Counted from the stretch's first letter, positions 1-8,671 are shown. The stretch is DNA of 64,000 nucleotides from DATBSK01 sp964501785 (GCA_964501785.1 CAZCUD010000003.1:1-64000); one strand, 5' to 3'. Notes: generated from the sequence alone by a model not told the origin. Program-made: numbers and translations.

Positions 1-2037
1 TCGCACGCCCTCGACACGATGTGGCTCGCCGGGTACGCGCTCCTCCCGCTCGCGGCGCTGCATCCGTCGATGCGCGAGCTCACCCAGCCGCCGTCGGACG
101 GGTCGGTGTCGCGTCGCGTCGGGCTCATGGTCGCGGCTGTCGCCTTCCTCTCGCTTCCCGTGATCCAGCTCGTCGCGCAGGCGCTCGGTCACGCGACGCC
201 GAACGAGGCGCTGGTGATCGCCGTCGCCGCGATGTGCCCGATCGTGGTCTGGCGCGTCCTGCGCCTGAACCGCGAGATGGTCGCGGCGCGCGCGGCCGTC
301 GCACGGCAGCAGGAGTACTACCGGGCGGTCGCGGTGAACTCGAGCGACGCCTTCCTCGTGGTCGACCGCGACGGCTTCGTCGTCGACGCCTCGGGTGCGC
401 TCGACTCGCTGAGCGGCTTCTCGCCGGACGAGGCGATCGGCGTCAACGTGCTGGCGGCCGTGGCTCCCGAGCACCGGGAGCAGGCTGCTCGGCTCCTGGA
501 CCACGCCCGGGCCCGTCCGGGCGCCACGGTCCACGACGAGCTGCGGATCACCACGGCGGGTGGCGCGTACCCGTGGGTCCAGCTGCGGTGCACGAACCTC
601 CTCGGCGACCCGTCGGTCGGGGGGATCGTCGTGAACGCCCACGACATCTCCGATCGCAAGCAGGTCGAGACCGAGCTGGAGTACCAGGCGTTCCACGACA
701 CGCTGACGGGGCTGGCGAACCGAGCGCTCCTGCGTGATCGCATCGAGCACGCGCTCGCGCTGCGCGGTCGCGAGGACCACTCGATCGCGGTCATCTACTG
801 CGACCTCGACGGGTTCAAGCTCGTCAACGACTCGCTGGGCCACGACGCCGGGGACGAGCTCCTCGGTCACGTCGCCGACCGCATCCGCGATGCGGTCCGA
901 CAGGGCGACACCGTCAGCCGACTCGGCGGCGACGAGTTCGCCGTCCTGCTCGAAGGGGCCCAGGACCTCAGCGACGAGGTGGCCGAGGTCGGTGCCCGGA
1001 TCCTCGCGTCGGTGCGCCAACCGGTCGAGATCGTCGGCACCAAGTTCGCGGTCACCGCGAGCCTCGGTGTCGCGATCGCCACCAGCAGCTCGTCTGCCAG
1101 CGCCGACGAGCTGCTCCGTGACGCGGACACCGCGATGTACCGGGCCAAGGAGAGCGGCCGCAACACCCTCGTGCGCTTCGAGCACGGCATGCGCGCGGCG
1201 TCGTTGCACCGACTGCACCTCGAGGCCGACCTCCACGGCGTCGCCGAGCGCGGCGAGCTGGTCGTGCAGTACCAGCCCTTCGTGTCGCTGCGCTCCGGCA
1301 CGATCACCGGGTTCGAGGCGCTCGTCCGCTGGCAGCACCCGACGCGCGGGCTGCTCTCGCCGGCCGAGTTCGTCACCCTGGCCGAGGAGAACGGCACCAT
1401 CGTCGCGATCGGCGAGCACGTCCTCGACGAGGCATGCCGCGCGGCGGCGCGGTGGCAGCGCACGGTCGGCGAGCCGGTCGTCGTCGCGGTGAACCTGTCG
1501 GCGCGCCAGCTGGCCGCGCCCGGGATCGTCGACACCGTGAGGCGCACGATCGCTCGTCACGGGATCCCGGCCGGCGCGCTGATGCTCGAGCTCACCGAGA
1601 GCCTCATCGGCGAGCGCGCCGACGAGGTGGCGCAGTCGCTGCGGGCGCTGAAGGACCTCGGTGCACGCATCGCGATCGACGACTTCGGCGTCGGGTACTC
1701 GTCGCTGAGCCACCTGCGCCAGTTCCCGATCGACGTCCTGAAGATCGACCGTTCGTTCGTCGAGGCGATCGTCGAGGAGGCCACGGTCCCGGCCATCGTG
1801 CAGGCGGTGCTCGAGCTGGCTCGCACCCTCGACCTCCAGACGATCGCCGAGGGGATCGGCACGACGGTCCAACGCCGGGTGCTGGCCCGCACGGGATGCG
1901 AGCTCGGCCAGGGCTTCCTGTTCCGTCGGCCGGTCTCGGAGGATGTCGCCGAGGGCTTGCTGCGAGGTCAGCCCTTCATCGAGCTCCCACCCGAGGCGAG
2001 CCAGGGAGTGATCGAGGCACCGACGCCCTCGCACTGA
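1..2037 (+). CDS. Membrane PAS-GGDEF-EAL cyclic-di-GMP turnover protein (5' end outside the window)
   Basis: Bifunctional-type cyclic-di-GMP enzyme: GGDEF domains make the messenger and EAL domains hydrolyse it. The reading frame is open to the window edge, so the start is missing; the first in-window ATG is at 19. Counting from that ATG, hydrophobic segments lie near residues 1-19, 34-55 and 62-82, a PAS sensor at about 95-215, and GGDEF at about 225-385 with an intact GGDEF motif (303-307). An RQGD inhibitory I-site stands five residues before it. The EAL domain (about 395-650) has FEALVRW (EAL at 433-435) and the DDFG-GYSS loop. The usual EGVET motif reads EGIGT, losing the second Glu, so phosphodiesterase activity is uncertain. 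It lies before the exopolysaccharide operon, separated by a minus-strand regulator. Confidence 0.9.
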   Translation, partial: SHALDTMWLAGYALLPLAALHPSMRELTQPPSDGSVSRRVGLMVAAVAFLSLPVIQLVAQALGHATPNEALVIAVAAMCPIVVWRVLRLNREMVAARAAVARQQEYYRAVAVNSSDAFLVVDRDGFVVDASGALDSLSGFSPDEAIGVNVLAAVAPEHREQAARLLDHARARPGATVHDELRITTAGGAYPWVQLRCTNLLGDPSVGGIVVNAHDISDRKQVETELEYQAFHDTLTGLANRALLRDRIEHALALRGREDHSIAVIYCDLDGFKLVNDSLGHDAGDELLGHVADRIRDAVRQGDTVSRLGGDEFAVLLEGAQDLSDEVAEVGARILASVRQPVEIVGTKFAVTASLGVAIATSSSSASADELLRDADTAMYRAKESGRNTLVRFEHGMRAASLHRLHLEADLHGVAERGELVVQYQPFVSLRSGTITGFEALVRWQHPTRGLLSPAEFVTLAEENGTIVAIGEHVLDEACRAAARWQRTVGEPVVVAVNLSARQLAAPGIVDTVRRTIARHGIPAGALMLELTESLIGERADEVAQSLRALKDLGARIAIDDFGVGYSSLSHLRQFPIDVLKIDRSFVEAIVEEATVPAIVQAVLELARTLDLQTIAEGIGTTVQRRVLARTGCELGQGFLFRRPVSEDVAEGLLRGQPFIELPPEASQGVIEAPTPSH

Positions 2038-2042
2038 CCGAG

Positions 2043-3155
2043 TCAGGCCTGGGAGCCGTCGTCCTGCATCGCGTCCAGAGTGGCGAACGCCCGCGCCGCG
2101 AGCTGGAGGTGGAAGCGCGTGTCAGGGCTGCGCAGATCACGATCGAGCAGCTCTTCGACGCGCCCGAGGCGATAGCGCAACGTGCTGCGGTGGACGAACA
2201 GGGCGGCCGCCGCCTGATCGAGCGAGCAGCCGTGCTCGAGGTACAGGGTCAGGCTGCGGTACAGCTCGGTGCCCCGCTCCTCGTCGTACTCGAGCACGGG
2301 CGCGAGCCACTGGTGCACGAGCCGCTCGAGCTCTCGGGGGTCCGCCGACGCGAACAGCTGGTAGAGCCCCAGGTCCTCGAACTGCGTGAAGCGCGGGCCG
2401 TCGATCGCCTCGCTCATCCGCAGAGCCAGACGCGCCTCGCGGAGTGCCGACGGCAGCTCGCGCACCGAGGCTGCAGGTCGACTCGTCCCGACGCGCAGCG
2501 ATTCGTCGTCGGTGTCCTCCACTGCTCGGCGCAGCGCCGACCAGTCGATCTCGTTGCGGAGGATGAACACGGGCTGCTCGTCGCGGGTCGTCTCGAGCGC
2601 CTCGCGGTCGAGCGCACGCGCGTCGATGCGGATCCGCTCGCGGTCCGGCGGTGAGATCTTCGGGGGCAGCACCACGACGCGCCGTTCCTCGTCGAGGTCG
2701 ACGCCCAGCGACTCGGCGAGCGCCGCGACCCGCTCCGGGTCCTCGTCGGCGAGGATGGCGCTCGTCAGGTCGCCCCACTGGTTGAGCTCCGTGTGCGCGA
2801 CGCTGCGCATCCGGTAGAGCTCGAGCGCCGCGACGCGGGCGGCCTGCGCCACGGCGATCTCGTCGAATGGCCCCGGCGCCCGGCCGGCCGGATGCACGCC
2901 CGCGACGACGCCCCCACCCGCGTCGTCGACCGTCGAGCACAGCCACCCCTCCTCGCGCGCCGCGTCCGGCGCGGCGCTCGCACCGTTCGTGGACGCGAGC
3001 AGGTGGCCCCGCAGCGACCAGAGGGCGGCGTCTCGGCGTGTCGCGACCTGGAGGGCGCCCGCGATCCCGTCGAGGCCCCGGCCCGACATGACGGTCCGGG
3101 AGAGCACCTCGTCGAAGTCGGTCACGGCACGGAGCAGCAAGCCCTCGTCGTGCAT
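2043..3155 (-). CDS. PucR/CdaR-type transcriptional regulator
   Basis: Probable DNA-binding regulator of 370 aa. The C-terminal part (about residues 305-360) has the PucR-type helix-turn-helix, with CSLDQAAAALFVHRSTLRYR followed by a leucine-rich stretch typical of this family. The middle resembles the GGDEF-like fold found in CdaR/PucR proteins, but no catalytic motif is visible. I chose the ATG at 3155 (MHDEGLLL). An upstream ATG at 3221 would add 22 basic, low-complexity residues and take up most of the promoter space shared with the divergent dehydrogenase gene. It sits between a c-di-GMP enzyme and the polysaccharide operon, so it is a candidate regulator of that operon; this is inferred from position only. 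Confidence 0.8.
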   Translation of the reverse strand: MHDEGLLLRAVTDFDEVLSRTVMSGRGLDGIAGALQVATRRDAALWSLRGHLLASTNGASAAPDAAREEGWLCSTVDDAGGGVVAGVHPAGRAPGPFDEIAVAQAARVAALELYRMRSVAHTELNQWGDLTSAILADEDPERVAALAESLGVDLDEERRVVVLPPKISPPDRERIRIDARALDREALETTRDEQPVFILRNEIDWSALRRAVEDTDDESLRVGTSRPAASVRELPSALREARLALRMSEAIDGPRFTQFEDLGLYQLFASADPRELERLVHQWLAPVLEYDEERGTELYRSLTLYLEHGCSLDQAAAALFVHRSTLRYRLGRVEELLDRDLRSPDTRFHLQLAARAFATLDAMQDDGSQA

Positions 3156-3364
3156 CGACTGTGCATGCCCCGTCCGAGGGGTCCGCAATCGCAGGAGGGT
3201 GGCGGTTCGCGCCCCTTTCACCGATTCGTCCCGGCCGGGCGCGCGAGCGCCGGGACGCGATCCGGTCCTCCAGGACGAAGACCTTCGACGGTCGGATCCG
3301 TACCTTCGCCGCTCGGGCTCGGGGCCTCAGACCACAGGTACGCAGCCGAACCAAGGAGCGAGCC
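3156..3364. promoter_or_regulatory. Divergent intergenic region of PucR regulator and polysaccharide operon
   Basis: This 209-bp stretch separates two divergent genes and must hold both promoters. It contains a short inverted pair, CGTACC (3299-3304) and GGTACG (3337-3342), that could be an operator. A ribosome-binding site (AAGGAG) precedes the ATG at 3365. I see no convincing -35/-10 pair. Confidence 0.4.
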
Positions 3365-4333
3365 ATGGCGCGGGCGATCATCGTCGGGTCCGGAGTCGTC
3401 GGATCGGCAACCGGGATGGGACTCGCGGCGAAGGGCAACGCCGTGCAGTTCGTCGACGTCAACGAGCGGCGGGTCGAGGAGCTCGGTAGGGCCGGGTACG
3501 CGGCCAGCACCCACATCGACCTCATCGGCGCTCCGGCGTTCGTCTTCATGACCGTGCCCACGCCGAACAACGGCAACCGCTACGAGCTGTCGGCGATCCG
3601 TGCGGCATCGCAGGCGATCGGCCGGGCGCTTCGCGGTGCGCAGGCGTTCCACACCGTCGTCGTGCGCTCGACCGTCCCGCCGGGCACCTGTGAGCACACG
3701 GTCACACCGATCATCGAGGAGGCGTCGGGTCGTCGTGCCGGCGTCGACTTCGCGATGGCGTCGAACCCCGAGTTCCTCCGCGCCGCGTGTGCCCGCGAGG
3801 ACTTCCTGATGCCGTGGATGACGGTGATCGCGGCGCGCAGCGCGCGCACCGCCGAGCGCCTGGTCGATCTCTACGAGGACTTCGGCGGTGAGATCAGGAC
3901 CTTCAAGGATCCGGCCGAGGCGGAGCTCGTGAAGTGCGCGCACAACCTCTACAACGCCACGAAGATCAGTTTCTGGAACGAGATCTGGCAGGTCGCGTGC
4001 GAGTCGGGCGTCGACCTCCATGAGATCGCGCCGACCGTGGCTGCGTCGGCCGAGGGCTCGTTCAACCCCGAGTACGGCATCCGCGCCGGAGCGCCCTACG
4101 GGGGTGCGTGCCTGCCGAAGGACACGCGCGGCTTTCTGGGCTTCGCCCGCGAGCTCGGCATCGACATGCCGCTGCTTCGGGGCGTCATCGAGGTGAACGA
4201 GAGCATGGAGGCGATCGCGGCGGAGGCCGCGATCGACGCTCCCGACGTACCCGCGCTCGCGGGAGCGCACCGGCGCTTCGCGGCCGATGACGGCGCGAAC
4301 GACGGGGAGTACGCCGGAGCGCGCTCGGCATGA
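3365..4333 (+). CDS. Short UDP-glucose/GDP-mannose 6-dehydrogenase-like protein
   Basis: NAD-dependent oxidation of a nucleotide sugar to the uronic acid (UDP-glucuronate or GDP-mannuronate), the precursor step for uronic-acid polymers. It has a Rossmann motif GSGVVGSATG at residues 8-17, the conserved AELVKCAHNLYNATKISFWNE-like helix with the catalytic Lys and Asn, and the active-site GGACLPKD with Cys249. At 322 aa it is about 100 residues shorter than typical UGD/AlgD (about 430): the N-terminal and central domains are complete, but the C-terminal nucleotide-binding Rossmann domain is absent, replaced by a short Ala/Asp-rich tail. The start at 3365 is set by AAGGAG upstream. The stop overlaps the next gene by 4 bp. 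UDP versus GDP specificity cannot be read from the sequence. Confidence 0.85.
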   Translation: MARAIIVGSGVVGSATGMGLAAKGNAVQFVDVNERRVEELGRAGYAASTHIDLIGAPAFVFMTVPTPNNGNRYELSAIRAASQAIGRALRGAQAFHTVVVRSTVPPGTCEHTVTPIIEEASGRRAGVDFAMASNPEFLRAACAREDFLMPWMTVIAARSARTAERLVDLYEDFGGEIRTFKDPAEAELVKCAHNLYNATKISFWNEIWQVACESGVDLHEIAPTVAASAEGSFNPEYGIRAGAPYGGACLPKDTRGFLGFARELGIDMPLLRGVIEVNESMEAIAAEAAIDAPDVPALAGAHRRFAADDGANDGEYAGARSA

Positions 4334-5466
4334 CCGGGACCAGGGGGCATCCGCTGCGGCGGAGCGACCGCCGCTTGCTCCTGGCGTCGGCGACCTGCGT
4401 GCTCGCGTTCGCGGTCGTCACGGCGAGCGCAGTCGCGGCACGGGCCACGGGCACCGACGCGCACGGTCGCGGGAGTGCGGGCGGTGCACCGATCCTCTGG
4501 GTCGCGACCGACGGCGACGACGCCGGTGCCGGATCGCGGCGCGCGCCGCTGCGGACCGTCCAGGAGGCCATCGCGCGGGCCGTGCCGGGATCGACGGTGG
4601 TCGTGACCGAGGGGCAGTACCCCGAGCCGCTGGAGACGGTCGGTCCCGGCGCGCCGGGAGCCCCGATCACGTTGCGCGGGCGAGGCGCGGCCCTCGTCGG
4701 CGGGGGAGACACCGGGCGCATCCTGCAGATCCGTCACGACCACTGGCGGGTCGAACACCTCGAGCTGCGAGGCCGGGACACCGCGATCTGGGTCGAGGGC
4801 GCCCGCGACGTGACGATCCGCGCGAACCGCATCCACGACTTCCGCGGTGAGTGCGTGCGGGTCAAGTACCTGTCGTCCGACGTCGTCGTCGCCCGCAACG
4901 ACATCCGTGACTGCGGGACGGACGACTTCGTCGACGGCGGCTCCGGGAAGAACGGTGAAGGCGTCTACATCGGCACCGCGCCCGAGCAGCTCGATCGCAA
5001 TCCGACCCCCGTGCCCGACACGACGACGGACGTCAGGGTGCGCGACAACGTGATCGAGACCCGGGGCAACGAGTGCGTCGACATCAAGGAGGCCGCGACC
5101 GCGAACGTGGTCGAGCACAACGACTGCACGGGACAGCGCGACGAAGACTCGGCCGGCCTGGACTCGCGCGGCAGCGGCAACGTGTTCCGCTTCAACCGGT
5201 CGTACGACAACACGGGTGCCGGGATCCGCCTGGGCGGCGACACCGCGACCGACGGCATCGACAACGTGGTCGTCGGCAACGAGCTGCTCGACAACGAGGG
5301 AGCCGGCATCAAGGCGATGCGGCTGCCGCAGGCCCGCGTCTGCGGGAATCGGATCGAAGGGTCGGGCGACGAGGCCGTCGCCGGCGCTGCGATCGACAAC
5401 CCGAGCTGCGATCGGTCGCTGCGGCGAGCCGGGCCGCGCACGACCAGGATCGGGCCGGCCCGATGA
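4330..5466 (+). CDS. Secreted right-handed parallel beta-helix protein
   Basis: Exported protein of 378 aa with an N-terminal hydrophobic signal (about residues 17-37). The N-terminal domain has the pattern WVATDGDDAGAGS...PLRTVQEAIA, seen in right-handed beta-helix polysaccharide lyases and epimerases. It is followed by beta-helix rungs with recurring N-x-(I/V) turns (RANRIHDF, ARNDIRDC, VRDNVIET, VEHNDCTG, FRFNRSYD). Folds of this type act on acidic polysaccharides as lyases (PL6/PL9-like) or epimerases, but I do not see a motif that decides between them. It overlaps the dehydrogenase stop (ATGA) and the glycosyltransferase start (ATGA), so it is translationally coupled within the polysaccharide operon. 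Confidence 0.82.
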   Translation: MTGTRGHPLRRSDRRLLLASATCVLAFAVVTASAVAARATGTDAHGRGSAGGAPILWVATDGDDAGAGSRRAPLRTVQEAIARAVPGSTVVVTEGQYPEPLETVGPGAPGAPITLRGRGAALVGGGDTGRILQIRHDHWRVEHLELRGRDTAIWVEGARDVTIRANRIHDFRGECVRVKYLSSDVVVARNDIRDCGTDDFVDGGSGKNGEGVYIGTAPEQLDRNPTPVPDTTTDVRVRDNVIETRGNECVDIKEAATANVVEHNDCTGQRDEDSAGLDSRGSGNVFRFNRSYDNTGAGIRLGGDTATDGIDNVVVGNELLDNEGAGIKAMRLPQARVCGNRIEGSGDEAVAGAAIDNPSCDRSLRRAGPRTTRIGPAR

Positions 5467-6653
5467 GTGAGCTCTGGCAGCTCTGGTACGTCATCCCGCT
5501 CGGGCTGATCGGGTTGGTCCGCTGGACCTGCTGGCTGATCCGTCGCGTGCCGGCCGCGTACTACACGCCGGTGGTGAGCGATCACCGAGAGCCCATCACC
5601 GTCGTGACACCCGTCTACGACGAGGACCCGGTGATCTTCCGGTACGCGCTCGAGTCGTGGCTCGCGAACGCCCACGTCGTCGAGGTCGTGTGCGTGATCG
5701 ACGTGACCGACGACGACTGCCGGGCCGTCGCCCAGGAGCTCTCGCGCGACCACCCGGTGCGCGTCGTCGACACGAGCGTTCCGGGGAAGCGTCCGGCGCT
5801 CCGGCTCGGGTGGGAGCACGCGGGCACCGATCTGGTGGCGCTCGTCGACTCCGACACCATCTGGGCGACCGACGTCTCGGATCGGGTCTGCGAGCCGTTC
5901 GCCGACGCCCGGGTGGTCGGCGTCGGCACGCGCCAGAACGTCTACAACCCCCGGCGGTTCCTCCAGCGGGTCAACGACATCTACCTCGACTACCGCTACT
6001 TCGACGAGAACGCGGCGCAGACCGTCGTGGGCCGTGCCGTGTCGTGCCTCTCGGGGCGGACCGCCGTCTATCGCCGGTCGTTCCTCATCGAGGTGGCGGA
6101 CGAGTTCCTCGACGAGACGTTCGCAGGCCGTCCGTGCAACTCGGGTGACGACAAGCGGCTGACGAGCCTCCTCCTCGCCCGCGGCCACCGCACCTACATG
6201 CAGCGCTCCGCTCGCGTCTGGTCGACCTTCCCGTCGCGCCCGCGCGAGTTCTTCCTCCAGCGGCTCCGCTGGAGCCGCAACACCTGGCGCTCGGACCTGC
6301 GAGCGCTCACCTCGGCGTGGATCCTGCGCCGCCCGTTCCTCGCGTTCACGATGGTCGACAAGGCGGTGTCGAGCTTCACGCTCCTGATCTCGCCGGTGGT
6401 GCTCGTGCTCGCGCTGACGTCCGGACGGCTCGAGTTCGCCGGCGTGCTCGTCGCCTGGTGGCTGGTCAGTCGTGCAGCGAAGCTCCTGCCGCACCTGCGC
6501 CGACGGCCGCTCGACGTGCTCATCCTGCCGGCGTTCGTCGCACTCACGTTCGTGATGGCGCTCGTGAAGATCTACGCACTCGGCACGCTGACGACCCAGC
6601 GCTGGCTCACGCGGCGCGTCGCGGTCGTCAACGGGGAGGTGGCTCGCACATGA
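5463..6653 (+). CDS. Membrane family-2 glycosyltransferase (HAS/Alg8-type polysaccharide synthase)
   Basis: Probable processive beta-glycosyltransferase that polymerises and translocates a polysaccharide across the membrane. It is 396 aa with an N-terminal membrane helix (about residues 4-27). A cytosolic GT2 domain follows, with PVYDEDP, the DSD metal/nucleotide motif at 129-131, SGDDK with acceptor-site Asp at 229-230, and QRLRW at 266-270 (the QxxRW motif of processive synthases). Hydrophobic C-terminal segments lie at about 295-335 and 350-380. This arrangement matches hyaluronan synthase, NodC and Alg8 proteins. No PilZ domain is present, unlike alginate systems, where a separate Alg44 senses c-di-GMP. 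It is coupled by ATGA overlaps to both neighbouring beta-helix genes. Confidence 0.88.
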   Translation: MSELWQLWYVIPLGLIGLVRWTCWLIRRVPAAYYTPVVSDHREPITVVTPVYDEDPVIFRYALESWLANAHVVEVVCVIDVTDDDCRAVAQELSRDHPVRVVDTSVPGKRPALRLGWEHAGTDLVALVDSDTIWATDVSDRVCEPFADARVVGVGTRQNVYNPRRFLQRVNDIYLDYRYFDENAAQTVVGRAVSCLSGRTAVYRRSFLIEVADEFLDETFAGRPCNSGDDKRLTSLLLARGHRTYMQRSARVWSTFPSRPREFFLQRLRWSRNTWRSDLRALTSAWILRRPFLAFTMVDKAVSSFTLLISPVVLVLALTSGRLEFAGVLVAWWLVSRAAKLLPHLRRRPLDVLILPAFVALTFVMALVKIYALGTLTTQRWLTRRVAVVNGEVART

Positions 6654-8671
6654 CGCGGCCGACGTTCCACGGGCCGCGCGGTTCACGCCGCGCGGCACGA
6701 AGAGCCCGTCGCCGCTACCGCTGGTCGTCGGCCGCGCTGGCCGTGGTCGCGGGCGGCTCGCTCGTGCTCTCGACCGGGATCGCCGCGGCCGAGGTCCCCG
6801 CGCACGGTGACGGCGGCGGGCCGGGAGGTGGGCACCCCGGCGGACACGACGGGGGTGGCTACGACGACGACGGCGGCCACGACGGCGATCCTCGGCACGG
6901 TGGCGAGCACCGAGGCGGATACGACCCGCGAGGCCCACGCGGTGGCCACGACGGCCGAGGCCCGAGCGGCGCGCCGCCCCACGGTCCCGGCGCGTTCGAG
7001 GCTCCGCCCGACCCGCCCGCGCCCGCGTCGAACGAGGCTCCGACACCGGCGGCGCCCGCCGCTCGCCCGTCCCCGACCGTCGAGACCACGGGCTCGGACG
7101 GCGACGACGGCGGTTCTGGTCCGCCCGCGAGCTCCGGCACCTGTGACCTCCGGTCGGGGCGCGTCGCGACGAGCGAGGGCCGGATCCTCCGCCTGGTGCC
7201 GTCCGCCGCGAGCCGGGTGTCGTATCCCTGCCCCTATCCACCGGAGTGGCGAGGCATCCGCCTCGGACAGTCGTCGATCCGGTTCGTCGCGGGCGGCCAG
7301 CTCGTGGGCGAGATCCCCTTCGACGGCCGGGGGCGGGTCGTCGGCCTCGACGAGGTCACCGACGCGATCGCCGATCCGTCGTGGCTGGCCGAAGTCGCAC
7401 CCGGAGTGTTCGAGCTTCGGGCGACCTTGGTGCAGGCCGCGGGCACGACCTTGGCCGCGCGAGCTCCGCGGGTCACCGAGGTCCGACTCGTCGACCTCCC
7501 GGGCGTCGCGATCGCCGGCAACCGCGCGCACGGCATCTACGAAGGGGTGACCGTCACGTCGTGGGACGAGACCGCCCAGGCACCTGACGCGCGCTCGGAC
7601 GAGGAGCGACCGCACGTCGTGTACCAGAACGGCAGCCGACTCGACGTGCTCGGCGCGACCTTCCAGTACCTCGGCTCGGACCGCACCGCCTCGTACGGAG
7701 TGTCGTGGCGGCGCGGGGGGACGACCGGCACCGTCGTCGACTCGGTCTTCCAGCACAACTACTTCGGCATCTACACCTACGAGGCCGCCGACATGGAGAT
7801 CAGGGCCAACACGGTCCGGCACAACGTCCGCTACGGCATCGATCCCCACGACGCGAGCTCAGGGCTCGTCGTCGAAGGGAACGACGTCTACGGCAACGGG
7901 AGTCACGGGATCATCTTCTCGAAGTTCGTGCACGACTCGGTCGTGCGCGACAACGTCAGCCGCGACAACGACGGCAACGGGATCATGATGGACCTGCACT
8001 CCAATGGGAACGTCATCGAGGGCAACCGCGTGATCGACAACCGCGGGGAGGGGATCGTGTCGTCCGCGTCGGCCGATCTGGTGATCCGCCGCAACGAGGT
8101 GAGCGGATCGGAGGTCGGCATCCGCCTCTCGAGCGAGGGCGCGGATGGCGTGCGCGCCGAGGGCAACGTGATCTCCGGCGTGCAGACCGGCGTGAAGGTC
8201 TACAAGTTCGCGAACGACGCCGTGTTCGCGGGCAACACGATCGTCGGTGCGACGGTCGCCGGAGCGCGGATCGACTCGCCGGGGTCGGTGCTGCGCGACA
8301 ACCGTGTGCTCGACGTGCCGGTGGGCCTCGATGCCAGAGCGGCCGTCGTCGTCGATGGGGGAGTCATCGAAGCGACGGAGCGCGCCCTCGACGTGTCGTC
8401 GACCGGGAACGTCTCCCTCCCCCGCGGTGAGTTCACCGGCGGTGACACGGGGATCCGGGTCGAGCGGGGCGGCATCGTCACGCGGGGCACGCCGATCGTG
8501 CGGGCGCTCGATCCCGTCGATGGCGGTGGATCGAGCGAGGGACGAACGCTCTCGCTGGCCGGGCTCGGGCTCGTCGCCGCGGCCGTCGTGCTCCAGGTCG
8601 CGCACTCGCTGCGCAACCGGCGGCACCCCCGTCATGCGCTCGCTCCGTCGCACGTGCGCAACACGCACTGA
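6650..8671 (+). CDS. AlgG-like beta-helix protein, probable mannuronan-type C5-epimerase, membrane-anchored
   Basis: 673 aa, exported by an N-terminal signal/anchor (about residues 24-46). A Gly/His/Asp-rich low-complexity linker (about 50-110) and a Pro/Ala-rich spacer (to about 160) precede the folded part. Its beta-helix resembles AlgG: the sequence YGIDPHDASSGLVVEGN carries the DPHD catalytic motif (398-401) of mannuronan C5-epimerases. This is followed by rungs with HGII, NVIEGNRVIDN and GIRL repeats. A hydrophobic segment (about 630-650) and a basic tail near the C terminus suggest a second membrane anchor. Known members convert mannuronate to guluronate within the polymer; here the substrate is inferred. 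The start overlaps the glycosyltransferase stop (ATGA). Confidence 0.85.
   Translation: MTRPTFHGPRGSRRAARRARRRYRWSSAALAVVAGGSLVLSTGIAAAEVPAHGDGGGPGGGHPGGHDGGGYDDDGGHDGDPRHGGEHRGGYDPRGPRGGHDGRGPSGAPPHGPGAFEAPPDPPAPASNEAPTPAAPAARPSPTVETTGSDGDDGGSGPPASSGTCDLRSGRVATSEGRILRLVPSAASRVSYPCPYPPEWRGIRLGQSSIRFVAGGQLVGEIPFDGRGRVVGLDEVTDAIADPSWLAEVAPGVFELRATLVQAAGTTLAARAPRVTEVRLVDLPGVAIAGNRAHGIYEGVTVTSWDETAQAPDARSDEERPHVVYQNGSRLDVLGATFQYLGSDRTASYGVSWRRGGTTGTVVDSVFQHNYFGIYTYEAADMEIRANTVRHNVRYGIDPHDASSGLVVEGNDVYGNGSHGIIFSKFVHDSVVRDNVSRDNDGNGIMMDLHSNGNVIEGNRVIDNRGEGIVSSASADLVIRRNEVSGSEVGIRLSSEGADGVRAEGNVISGVQTGVKVYKFANDAVFAGNTIVGATVAGARIDSPGSVLRDNRVLDVPVGLDARAAVVVDGGVIEATERALDVSSTGNVSLPRGEFTGGDTGIRVERGGIVTRGTPIVRALDPVDGGGSSEGRTLSLAGLGLVAAAVVLQVAHSLRNRRHPRHALAPSHVRNTH

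Noticed and set aside
5463..6653. Cellulose or chitin synthase
   Set aside because: No PilZ domain, short length and operon partners with uronate-type functions fit a hyaluronan synthase/Alg8-type enzyme better.
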